Assembly: GCA_937863915.1 (NCBI GenBank)
Contig: CALMID010000350.1
Span: 1-7,388, forward strand
Source of the DNA: an uncultured Pseudomonas sp.
Lineage (GTDB): Bacteria > Pseudomonadota > Gammaproteobacteria > Pseudomonadales > Pseudomonadaceae
Direction: 5' to 3'
Length of the DNA: 7,388 bases
Position 1 is the stretch's first letter. Every line of letters begins with the position of its first letter. The position numbers were made by a program, and so were the translations under genes. The notes below the pieces were generated by a model. The model worked only from the letters and a program-made list of their open reading frames with translations. It was not told the origin of the DNA and ran no database searches. Shown here in pieces: positions 1-7,388 of this stretch.

Positions 1-1472
<1,472 letters not shown>

Positions 1473-1513
1473 GCACGGGCTACCCTGCCCTTCCCCGACT
1501 GCGGCGATTCGCC

Positions 1514-3529
1514 ATGAACCTGCGCCAGCGCCTCGACAACCTGCCGGTCGGCCGCAAGCTGCTCACCGCCCTGCTGGTTCTGCTCGGCACTCTGCTGCTG
1601 ATGGCCAACCTGACCTTCATCAGCGCCGCCTACTGGATCTTTCAGGAAAACGTCGCGCCACAGACCATGCGCAGCATCGGCCAACTGGTCGCCAGTCCGG
1701 CCATAACCAGCGAAGCCCTGGCCTCGCCGGCTACCGCCCAAGCCCTGCTGGAGCGTCTGCGCGGTTTCGAGCCGCTGCGGGCGGCAGCCCTGTACGACAG
1801 CAATGGCGTGTCCCTGGCCCAGCTGCAGCTCGGTGAAAGCCTCGATATCCCGCTGCAAATGAGCCAATTGAAACCGTGGCTGGCCCGCGAATACCGCTCC
1901 ACGGAACTGATCAGCCTGCCCCAGCCCGGCAAGGCACCGGGACACCTGCTGCTGATCGCCTCCGGCGAGCTGCCCAGCGCGTTCTTTACCGGCACCCTGA
2001 GCGCCAGCCTGCTCATCCTGCTGATCAGCGCCCTGCTCTGGTTTGCCATCTCCAGCCAGTCGCGCCGCCTGATCACCCGCCCCCTGCGACGCCTGGAAGA
2101 ACTGTCGCGCCGGGTGACCCTGGAAGAGAACTACGCCCTGCGCGCCGAGCCGGGCAATCAGGACGAAATCGGCAGCCTGGCCGAAGCCTTCAACACCATG
2201 CTCGAACGCATCGAGGCCCGCGAGCAGCAGCTCAAGCGCGCCCGTGACGACGCGCAGCTGGCCTCCGAACAGGCCCGCGAACTGGCCGAGGAAACCCGCC
2301 GCTCCAACCGCAAGCTGGAGCTGGAGGTGCAGGTCCGCGGCAAGATCGAGAAGAAGCTCACCGGCTTCCAGAACTACCTCAACAGCATCATCGACTCGAT
2401 GCCCTCGGCCCTGATCGCCCTCGACGAGCAGCTGTTCGTCACCCAGTGGAACCAGGAGGCCAGCCGCCTGTCCGGCACGCGCATGGATCAGGCGCTGAAC
2501 CAGCCGCTGCTGCTGGCCTTCCCCACCCTCAAGCCTTACCAGAACCAGCTGCGCCGCTGCATCGAACGGCACCGGGTGGAAAAGGTCGAGCGCGTCAGCT
2601 GGCAGCAGAACGGCGAGCAGCAGCACTACGACCTGACCTTCTACCCGCTGACCGGCAGCGCCGGCCGTGGCGTGGTGATCCGCATCGACGACATCAACCG
2701 GCGCCTGGCCATGGAGGAGCTGCTGGTGCAGTCGGAAAAGATGCTCTCGGTCGGCGGCCTCGCCGCCGGCATGGCCCATGAGATCAACAATCCACTGGGC
2801 GCCATCCTGCACAACGTGCAGAACATCCGCCGGCGCCTGTCGACCGAACTGCCGCGCAACCGCGAACAGGCCGAGGCGCTGCACCTGTCGCTGGAGGCCA
2901 TCAATCAGTACCTCGACGCCCGGGAAATCCCCGCCCTGCTGGACGGCATCCATCAGGCCGGCAGCCGCGCGGCGAAAATCGTCAGCCACATGCTCAATTT
3001 CAGCCGACGCAGCAACCGTCAGCTGTTGCCCTGCGACATCAACAGCCTGATCGAACAGACCCTGGAAATCGCCGGCAACGACTTCGACCTGACTGGCAAC
3101 CTCGACTTCCGCAACCTGCTGATCATCCGCGATTTCGACAACGAGCTGCCGCCCATCCCGGTGGTGGGCAACGAGATCGAGCAGGTGCTGCTCAACCTGC
3201 TGAAGAATGCCGCCCAGGCCATCCGCCAGCGCAGCGAGCAGGACGATCCGGGGCGCATTACCCTGCGCACCCGGCTCAAGGCGCCCTGGCTGGAAATCCA
3301 GATCACCGATAATGGCGTGGGCATGAGCGAGACGGTGCGCAAACGCATTTTCGAGCCGTTCTACACCACCAAGGAGGTCGGCGAAGGCACGGGCCTCGGT
3401 TTGTCGCTGTCGTATTTCATCATCACCAACAACCACAAGGGGCAGCTGGAAGTGCAGTCACGCCCGCGCAAGGGCACCACTTTCACCCTGCGCCTGCCCC
3501 TGGAACCCCCGCAAAACCTGGAGTCCTGA
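1514..3529 (+). CDS. Membrane sensor histidine kinase (HAMP-PAS-HisKA-HATPase)
   Basis: 671 residues starting at ATG 1514. The frame is open further upstream, but that stretch overlaps panE out of frame and looks like read-through, whereas the chosen start gives a normal N-terminus followed by a membrane helix. Order of parts: TM1 at about 16-38; periplasmic sensor of about 115 residues; TM2 at about 157-180; HAMP about 181-240; coiled coil 235-285; PAS about 283-395; HisKA with phospho-acceptor His422 in AHEINNP; a helical insert at about 436-475; then the ATPase with N box (Asn561, Asn565), G1 box DNGVGM (599-604), F box FEPF (613-616) and G2 box GEGTGLGL (623-630). The catalytic motifs look intact. 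There is no receiver or HPt domain, so a separate response regulator is needed; the GGDEF protein two genes upstream is the obvious candidate. By order it matches P. aeruginosa PA4398, reported (from memory) to affect swarming and biofilm formation. The stimulus is unknown. No clear Shine-Dalgarno precedes the ATG. Confidence 0.93.
   Translation: MNLRQRLDNLPVGRKLLTALLVLLGTLLLMANLTFISAAYWIFQENVAPQTMRSIGQLVASPAITSEALASPATAQALLERLRGFEPLRAAALYDSNGVSLAQLQLGESLDIPLQMSQLKPWLAREYRSTELISLPQPGKAPGHLLLIASGELPSAFFTGTLSASLLILLISALLWFAISSQSRRLITRPLRRLEELSRRVTLEENYALRAEPGNQDEIGSLAEAFNTMLERIEAREQQLKRARDDAQLASEQARELAEETRRSNRKLELEVQVRGKIEKKLTGFQNYLNSIIDSMPSALIALDEQLFVTQWNQEASRLSGTRMDQALNQPLLLAFPTLKPYQNQLRRCIERHRVEKVERVSWQQNGEQQHYDLTFYPLTGSAGRGVVIRIDDINRRLAMEELLVQSEKMLSVGGLAAGMAHEINNPLGAILHNVQNIRRRLSTELPRNREQAEALHLSLEAINQYLDAREIPALLDGIHQAGSRAAKIVSHMLNFSRRSNRQLLPCDINSLIEQTLEIAGNDFDLTGNLDFRNLLIIRDFDNELPPIPVVGNEIEQVLLNLLKNAAQAIRQRSEQDDPGRITLRTRLKAPWLEIQITDNGVGMSETVRKRIFEPFYTTKEVGEGTGLGLSLSYFIITNNHKGQLEVQSRPRKGTTFTLRLPLEPPQNLES
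3520..3523 (+). promoter_or_regulatory. Ribosome binding site for the cobalamin adenosyltransferase gene
   Basis: GGAG lies six bases before ATG 3530, inside the last codons of the sensor kinase gene. The kinase stop and this ATG are directly adjacent (TGAATG). This supports the chosen start and coupled translation of the two genes. Confidence 0.7.
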
Positions 3530-4114
3530 ATGGGTTACCGACTGTCGAAGATTTACACCCGCACTGGCGACAAAGGCGAGACCGGCCTGGCCGACGGCCG
3601 CCGCGTGAGCAAGGATCACCCGCGCGTCGAAGCCATGGGCGAACTGGACACGCTCAACAGCCAGCTGGGCCTGCTGCTGGCCGAGCTGGCCCTGGAAGAG
3701 CCGAACTGCCCGGCACTGACGGAGATCATCGAGGTGCTCAGCCCCTGCCAGCACCGCCTGTTCGACCTCGGCGGCGAACTGGCCATGCCCGAATACCAGG
3801 CCCTGAACAGCGCTGAAGTGGAGCGACTGGAACAGGTCATCGACCGCTGGAACGAGGAAGTCGGCCCGCTGGAGAACTTCATCCTGCCCGGTGGCTCGCG
3901 CCTGCTGGCCCAGGCCCATGTGTGCCGCTGCCATGCCCGCACCGCCGAGCGCCGCTGCCAGCACCTGAATGCCGTCGAGCCGGTGCGCGAAGTCGGCATG
4001 GCCTATGTCAACCGCCTGTCCGACCTGCTGTTCGTCGCCGGCCGCCTGATTGCCAAGCGCACGCAAGTCAACGAGGTGCTGTGGCAGCAGGCCGAGAAGG
4101 AACCGCAGAGCTGA
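3530..4114 (+). CDS. Cob(I)alamin adenosyltransferase, PduO/ATR type
   Basis: Transfers the 5'-deoxyadenosyl group of ATP to cob(I)alamin, making adenosylcobalamin. It is a cytosolic enzyme that is trimeric in characterised relatives. 194 residues, normal length. The N-terminal ATP-binding motif is YTRTGDKGETGL (9-20). Asp40 and Arg133 are at the spacing of the conserved salt bridge of Lactobacillus PduO (D35-R128). Arg137, Glu140 and Asn161 (in VNRLSDLLF) match other conserved active-site residues at the same spacing. The position of human MMAB Arg191 is Thr138 here, in an ARTAERR rather than RRAER context; I believe this is common in the Pseudomonas branch (memory, not checked). It follows the sensor kinase with no gap and is probably the last gene of the plus-strand unit. 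No other cobalamin gene is present, so it may serve B12-dependent enzymes elsewhere or corrinoid salvage. This is not the unrelated CobA/BtuR family. Confidence 0.92.
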   Translation: MGYRLSKIYTRTGDKGETGLADGRRVSKDHPRVEAMGELDTLNSQLGLLLAELALEEPNCPALTEIIEVLSPCQHRLFDLGGELAMPEYQALNSAEVERLEQVIDRWNEEVGPLENFILPGGSRLLAQAHVCRCHARTAERRCQHLNAVEPVREVGMAYVNRLSDLLFVAGRLIAKRTQVNEVLWQQAEKEPQS

Positions 4115-4123
4115 GTTGCGGAC

Positions 4124-4198
4124 TCAAACCCGCGTAAAGAGCCGCCGCACAGCCAGACCCAGCGTTTTCAGGGCGACTGCGGCGGCATAGCTACCAGC
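4124..4198 (-). other. Candidate lost C-terminal coding segment of the small membrane protein
   Basis: In the frame one base back from the annotated gene, the minus strand reads GSYAAAVALKTLGLAVRR followed by LFTRV and a TGA at 4126-4124. It joins naturally to the annotated frame near a GG at 4195-4194; adding one G there would give a continuous protein of about 190 residues. The segment completes the last membrane helix and adds a Lys/Arg-rich cytoplasmic tail, which fits the topology of the rest, and it stops 9 bases short of the convergent gene's stop. It could be a real mutation, an assembly error, or less likely programmed frameshifting. Confidence 0.55.
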
Positions 4199-4695
4199 AG
4201 CGCCACAGCGATAGAGAGTCCGAAATCGGTCTCGACCAACGCTCTTATCTTGCTCTCAAAAAAACCTATCGGCGCTGCATGCCAGTCAATCTGCAACGAA
4301 TGTCCCATCGCCAGCGCAAACACGCTACCGAAGAATGCAACCGCCGCTAGCAGCAGGATCAGGTGCCTGACAGGGCGCTGCTGCAGGTAGCGCCGAGCAA
4401 GCTCATGCCCATCCAGCCGGATCAGATAGAACAGCGTTAGCAGGGGTAACGCCACCAGCAGCAGCGACAGGGTAATCATGGATCGCTCTGGGTTTGCTCG
4501 CCCCTGCGCAATCATCTCGATCTGCGGCAGACCTCCAGCCAGCCAGTGACTGAAGGACTTCAGCGCATCGACCAGCCAATTCCCTGCCTGATACTCAGGC
4601 AGAGCAATGAGGATTGCTGCAAACAACAGCCATGCACTTACTTGCCCTGCTCCATCGCGCCTCATATCCAGCAGCGCCATCTGCTTTTCGCTCAT
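4168..4695 (-). CDS. Small hypothetical membrane protein, possibly 3'-frameshifted
   Basis: 175 residues, family not recognised. The start ATG at 4695 has GGGAG six bases upstream; an earlier in-frame start would lie deep inside the Nudix gene and is rejected. Predicted helices lie at about 19-33, 74-92, 111-131 and 156-171. The loop at 93-110 (with R93, R101, R102, R107, R110) is strongly basic and should face the cytoplasm, giving an N-in topology with periplasmic loops at 34-73 and 132-155. The product ends abruptly after the last helix with MPPQSP. A neighbouring frame continues with a hydrophobic then basic tail to a stop at 4124, suggesting loss of one base (see the separate entry). GC is about 58% over eight counted lines, lower than the 63-68% of neighbouring lines. 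It starts 22 bases after the Nudix gene and is probably cotranscribed with it. As I recall, PAO1 has no gene here, so it may be a later arrival. Confidence 0.72.
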   Translation of the reverse strand: MSEKQMALLDMRRDGAGQVSAWLLFAAILIALPEYQAGNWLVDALKSFSHWLAGGLPQIEMIAQGRANPERSMITLSLLLVALPLLTLFYLIRLDGHELARRYLQQRPVRHLILLLAAVAFFGSVFALAMGHSLQIDWHAAPIGFFESKIRALVETDFGLSIAVALLVAMPPQSP

Positions 4696-4701
4696 CCCTG
4701 A

Positions 4702-4706
4702 CTCCC
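4702..4706 (-). promoter_or_regulatory. Ribosome binding site for the small membrane protein gene
   Basis: Read on the minus strand, GGGAG lies six bases before ATG 4695, in the 22-base gap after the Nudix gene stop. It decides the start of the membrane protein against longer in-frame readings. Confidence 0.65.
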
Positions 4707-4717
4707 TGCCTTGATCC

Positions 4718-5656
4718 TTACGGCCAGAACGCCCGGATTCCCGCCACGCCCTGGGCACCGATCTGCCAGGCGCGGTCCAGATGTTCGGGGCCGACGCCGC
4801 CAAGCAGATAGACCGGGCGGCTGCAGGTTTCCAGCCACTTCGCGGCCTGCTCCCAGCCCAGCGGTTCGGCCTCGGGGTGGGTCTGGGTCGCCTGCAGCGG
4901 CGACAGGGTGACGAAATCCACACCCATCTGCTCGGCCAGGGCCAGCTCTTCGGCACTGTGGCAGGACGCCGCCAGCCAGCGTTCACGCGGAAACGGGCGC
5001 CCCTTGTCGGCATACTTGCGCAGCTGCTCGGCCGTGATATGCCAGCCGGCCGCCGGGAAATCCCCCAGCCACTCCAGCGGCCCCTTGAGCATCAGCTGCG
5101 CCTTGCCGGCACACAGCCCCTGAATGTCCACGGCCAGGTCACGGTACTGCGCATCGAACATGTTCGGCGCGCGTAGCTGGATCAGGCGGATGCCACGGGC
5201 CAGCGCCTCGCGCACACCCTGTAGCAGCTCGGCCGGCTCCAGCGCCTCCGGGGTAATCAGGTAGTGTTCCGGCAGGCGCGCCGCTGAAACTATCGGCAGA
5301 TTGGCTGCCGGAAACTGGTAGTTGCCCAGCTCGCGGGGCGCCGCCCAGGACAGCGGCTGGCCTTCCGCACCATGGGGCTCACCGCTGAACGAGGAAACCT
5401 CCCAGACATCCAGCAGCACCTGCTTGTCCGGGTAATCGTGGCGCACCTTGATCAATGGGCGGGCACTCTGCAGCTCGATCCCCAGCTCTTCTTTCAACTC
5501 ACGGGCCAGCGCGGCGCGCACGCTCTCACCACTTTCCACCTTGCCACCGGGAAACTCCCACAGGCCGCCCTGATGCAGATGATCCGGACGCTTGGCCAGC
5601 AGAATACGGCCATCCTGGCCGCGGATCACCGCGGCCGCTACATGCACTCGTTTCAC
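4718..5656 (-). CDS. Nudix hydrolase (MutT-like) fused to thiamine-phosphate-synthase-like domain
   Basis: 312 residues in two domains. The N-terminal Nudix domain (about 1-130) has a perfect Nudix box from Gly38 to Ile60 (GKVESGE ... RELKEELGI), with Glu53, Glu56 and Glu57 for metal binding. MutT relatives hydrolyse oxidised nucleoside triphosphates such as 8-oxo-dGTP; the substrate here is not proven. The C-terminal part (about 131-312) resembles the ThiE/TenI TIM barrel: YLITPE, LIQLRAPN (158-165), GVDFVTLSPLQATQTHP (245-261) and LLGGVGP (284-290). It is probably not a working thiamine phosphate synthase: the Lys of QxRxK is Pro164, and the usual Asn-Asp metal-site segment reads LKGP (190-193). 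The start is GTG; its GTGA overlaps the GST stop by four bases, which supports this start and translational coupling. By order it matches PA4400. The fusion is known in gammaproteobacteria, but what the second domain does is unclear. Confidence 0.9.
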   Translation of the reverse strand: MKRVHVAAAVIRGQDGRILLAKRPDHLHQGGLWEFPGGKVESGESVRAALARELKEELGIELQSARPLIKVRHDYPDKQVLLDVWEVSSFSGEPHGAEGQPLSWAAPRELGNYQFPAANLPIVSAARLPEHYLITPEALEPAELLQGVREALARGIRLIQLRAPNMFDAQYRDLAVDIQGLCAGKAQLMLKGPLEWLGDFPAAGWHITAEQLRKYADKGRPFPRERWLAASCHSAEELALAEQMGVDFVTLSPLQATQTHPEAEPLGWEQAAKWLETCSRPVYLLGGVGPEHLDRAWQIGAQGVAGIRAFWP

Positions 5657-6285
5657 GCCTGAACTTCCTCACGGGCCGCCTGCAACCAGCGCTGGAACGG
5701 CGGCCATTGATAGATGGTTTGTACATAAGCTTCGGCAACCGCCGGCAGGGCGATGCGATAGCAGCGCAGGCGGCTGGCCACCGGCGCATAAAAGGCATCG
5801 GCAATGCTGGCGTGGCCAAACAGAAAGGGGCCATCGGCGCCGAAGCGGTCCCGGCAATCCTGCCACAGAGCGCAGACGCGTTGGATATCCGCACGGGCAG
5901 CCTCGGGCAGCTCATCCGGCGCCTGATCACGCTGCAGGTTCATCGGCAGGTGAGTGCGCAGGGCCGCAAAGCCGCTGTGCATCTCGGCGCAGACACTGCG
6001 CGCGACTGCCCGCGCGTATTCGCCACGCGGCCACAGATGCGCCTCCGGGTAGGTTTCCGCCAGGTATTCGGCGATTGCCAGCGAGTCCCAGACCGGCCCC
6101 TCCTCGGTATTGAGCAGCGGCACCTTGCCGGTGGGCGAATGACGCAGGATCTGCTCGCGGGTATCGGCCTGGTACAGACGCACCCGCAGCTCCTCGTAGG
6201 GCTCGCCGGTCAGCTCCAGTGCCAGCCAGGCCCGCAGCGACCAGGAGGACAGGTTCTTGTCGCCGATCACCAGTTGCAGAGTCAT
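5653..6285 (-). CDS. Glutathione S-transferase family protein
   Basis: 210 residues from ATG 6285. That start is chosen because GAGGAG lies seven bases upstream and the thioredoxin-like beta strand begins at once (LQLVIG). An ATG 36 bases further up sits inside a hairpin and has no ribosome site. The N-terminal thioredoxin-like domain has a Ser-rich active-site turn (NLSSWSLRAW, residues 11-20), the cis-proline motif GKVPLL (53-58) with Pro56, and the glutathione-contacting Asp67-Ser68. The C-terminal helical domain contains the N-capping motif ASIADAF. It is therefore a soluble GST using Ser rather than Tyr, in the general range of bacterial YfcF-like or zeta-like proteins; the substrate is unknown and could be a detoxification or isomerisation reaction. 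It corresponds to PA4401 by gene order. It lies 87 bases downstream of argJ, and its stop overlaps the Nudix gene start. Confidence 0.9.
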   Translation of the reverse strand: MTLQLVIGDKNLSSWSLRAWLALELTGEPYEELRVRLYQADTREQILRHSPTGKVPLLNTEEGPVWDSLAIAEYLAETYPEAHLWPRGEYARAVARSVCAEMHSGFAALRTHLPMNLQRDQAPDELPEAARADIQRVCALWQDCRDRFGADGPFLFGHASIADAFYAPVASRLRCYRIALPAVAEAYVQTIYQWPPFQRWLQAAREEVQA

Positions 6286-6292
6286 TGCCGCA

Positions 6293-6298
6293 CTCCTC
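6293..6298 (-). promoter_or_regulatory. Ribosome binding site deciding the GST gene start
   Basis: GAGGAG on the minus strand, seven bases before ATG 6285. It is the strongest Shine-Dalgarno in the window and places the start twelve codons inside the longest open frame. Confidence 0.8.
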
Positions 6299-6318
6299 AG
6301 CACGCCATTGGGGAAATG

Positions 6319-6346
6319 CACAGGGGACGCCGAAGCGCCCCCTGTG
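6319..6346 (-). terminator. UUCG-capped 12-bp hairpin after argJ (weak terminator or mRNA-stabilising stem)
   Basis: The minus-strand RNA pairs CACAGGGGGCGC with GCGUCCCCUGUG around a UUCG loop: 12 pairs, with a single G-U wobble and a C-G closing pair, the especially stable cUUCGg tetraloop. It begins 26 bases after the argJ stop codon and ends 20 bases before the GST ribosome site. Only three T residues follow (CATTTCCC), so as an intrinsic terminator it is weak. It may partly end argJ transcripts, set the argJ/GST expression ratio, or protect the argJ 3' end. Confidence 0.65.
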
Positions 6347-6372
6347 TCAATCAGCCGACCGCCAGCAAACGC

Positions 6373-7388
6373 TTAGCTGCGGTACTCGGCATTGATGCGC
6401 ACGTACTCGTGGGACAGGTCGGTGGTCCAGATGGTCTCGCTGCAGTCACCACGGCCCAGTTCGATGCGGATGGTGATTTCCTCACGGGCCATCACCGCGG
6501 CGCCCTGTTCCTCGGTATAGCTGGCGGCGCGACCGCCCTGGCTGGCGATACACACTTCACCCTGGAGCGGGTCACCGAGGAACACGTCGATCTTGCTCAC
6601 GTCCAGTTGCGGCACGCCGGCATAGCCGACGGCGGCGAGGATACGACCCCAGTTGGGATCGGAGGCAAACAGTGCGGTCTTGATCAGCGGCGAGTGGGCC
6701 ACGGCATAACCAACGTCCAGGCATTCCTGGTGGTTACCACCGCCATTGACGATTACGGTAACGAACTTGGTCGCGCCTTCGCCGTCACGGACAATGGCCT
6801 GGGCCACTTCCATGAACACCTCGAACACGGCCTGCTTGAGCTTGTTGAACAGCTCGCCGGAGGTGCTGGTGATTTCCGGCAGGGCAGCCTGGCCGGTGGC
6901 AATCAGCATGCAGCAGTCGTTGGTCGAGGTGTCGCCATCGATGGTGATGCGGTTGAACGACTTGTTCGCCGCGTCGCTCACCAGAGCCTGCAATACCTCG
7001 CGGGAGACCTTCGCATCCGTGGCGATATAGCCCAGCATGGTCGCCATGTTCGGGCGGATCATGCCGGCGCCTTTGCTGATGCCGGTCACGGTCACGGTCA
7101 CGCCATCATGCTGGAACTGGCGGCTGGCACCCTTCGGCAGGGTATCGGTGGTCATGATGCCTTCGGCCGCCTGCGCCCAGTTGCCTTCAGCAAGATCATC
7201 CAGCGCCGCCTGCAGCGCACCTTCGATCTTCTCTACCGGCAGCGGTTCGAGGATCACGCCGGTGGAGAACGGCAGTACCGCGGTTTCGCTCACACCGGTC
7301 AGCCGAGCCAGCGCCGCACAGGTCCGACGGGCATTGGCCAGGCCGTCCGGGCCGGTGCCGGCATTGGCATTGCCGGTGTTGGTGAGGA
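6373..7388 (-). CDS. argJ: Arginine biosynthesis bifunctional protein ArgJ (glutamate N-acetyltransferase), 5' end outside window
   Basis: Transfers the acetyl group from N2-acetylornithine to glutamate, closing the acetyl cycle of arginine synthesis; bifunctional forms also use acetyl-CoA as donor. It is a cytosolic enzyme. The last 337 residues are visible, out of about 405 in the family. The frame runs off the window edge and begins with the family's [12 protein letters not shown] segment; a GTG at 7293 is internal, not the start. The precursor cleaves itself between Ala115 and Thr116 of the visible part (motif MATML, cut site at about base 7041), making alpha and beta chains with Thr as the nucleophile. 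[10 protein letters not shown] just before it is also conserved. Other family motifs are the [10 protein letters not shown] segment, DPNWGRI and the C-terminal [12 protein letters not shown]. The gene appears intact as far as seen. In PAO1 secA lies upstream (memory). A stable hairpin follows the stop. Confidence 0.96.
   Translation of the reverse strand, partial: LTNTGNANAGTGPDGLANARRTCAALARLTGVSETAVLPFSTGVILEPLPVEKIEGALQAALDDLAEGNWAQAAEGIMTTDTLPKGASRQFQHDGVTVTVTGISKGAGMIRPNMATMLGYIATDAKVSREVLQALVSDAANKSFNRITIDGDTSTNDCCMLIATGQAALPEITSTSGELFNKLKQAVFEVFMEVAQAIVRDGEGATKFVTVIVNGGGNHQECLDVGYAVAHSPLIKTALFASDPNWGRILAAVGYAGVPQLDVSKIDVFLGDPLQGEVCIASQGGRAASYTEEQGAAVMAREEITIRIELGRGDCSETIWTTDLSHEYVRINAEYRS

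Noticed and set aside
1474..1490. Possible sigma-54 promoter (GGCAC ... TGC) between panE and the kinase
   Set aside because: The GG to GC distance is three bases too long for a -24/-12 element, and the TTGC box is incomplete.
4112..4126. Inverted repeat TGAGT/ACTCA at the convergent gene ends
   Set aside because: Only five pairs around a five-base loop, overlapping the adenosyltransferase stop codon, with no T-run on either strand. Not enough to call a terminator.
4696..5013. Upstream extension of the small membrane protein frame
   Set aside because: It lies within the Nudix fusion gene in another frame and reads as Arg/Pro/Ser-rich shadow sequence; a good ribosome site marks the ATG at 4695.
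6286..6321. Earlier ATG for the GST gene
   Set aside because: It falls inside the UUCG hairpin, has no Shine-Dalgarno, and would add residues before the first strand of the fold.

Overview
The window is high-GC (mostly about 63-68% in lines counted by hand), densely coded chromosomal DNA. Gene content and order strongly suggest a Pseudomonas or close relative. From memory it matches the P. aeruginosa PAO1 block PA4396 to PA4402: degenerate-GGDEF response regulator, panE, sensor kinase, cobalamin adenosyltransferase, Nudix/thiamine-synthase-like fusion, glutathione S-transferase, argJ. No rRNA, tRNA, CRISPR array, transposase or prophage gene was seen, and no stretch over 300 bases lacks a gene.

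Left half, plus strand (1-4114): the C-terminus of a GGDEF-family protein with a dead active site, then panE (4-base overlap), a 671-residue membrane hybrid-free sensor histidine kinase (41-base gap), and a PduO-type cob(I)alamin adenosyltransferase (no gap). The four genes look like one transcription unit. It mixes signalling (a kinase and a likely partner regulator separated by panE) with two cofactor enzymes.

Right half, minus strand (7388 down to 4124): argJ (arginine biosynthesis, start outside the window), a very stable UUCG-capped hairpin, a GST-family gene, the Nudix plus thiamine-phosphate-synthase-like fusion starting at GTG in a 4-base overlap, and a small lower-GC membrane protein gene 22 bases further on. 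The two halves converge at about 4115-4167.

Most of this is conserved Pseudomonas chromosome. The parts most worth a second look are: (1) the GGDEF domain lost its catalytic and substrate residues but kept the RxxD inhibitory-site motif, so it could be a c-di-GMP receptor working with the nearby kinase; (2) the small membrane gene is not in the PAO1 order as I recall it and appears frameshifted at its 3' end, because a neighbouring frame supplies a convincing last helix segment and positively charged tail; (3) the thiamine-synthase-like half of the Nudix fusion lacks key catalytic residues. I found no clear new multi-gene system.
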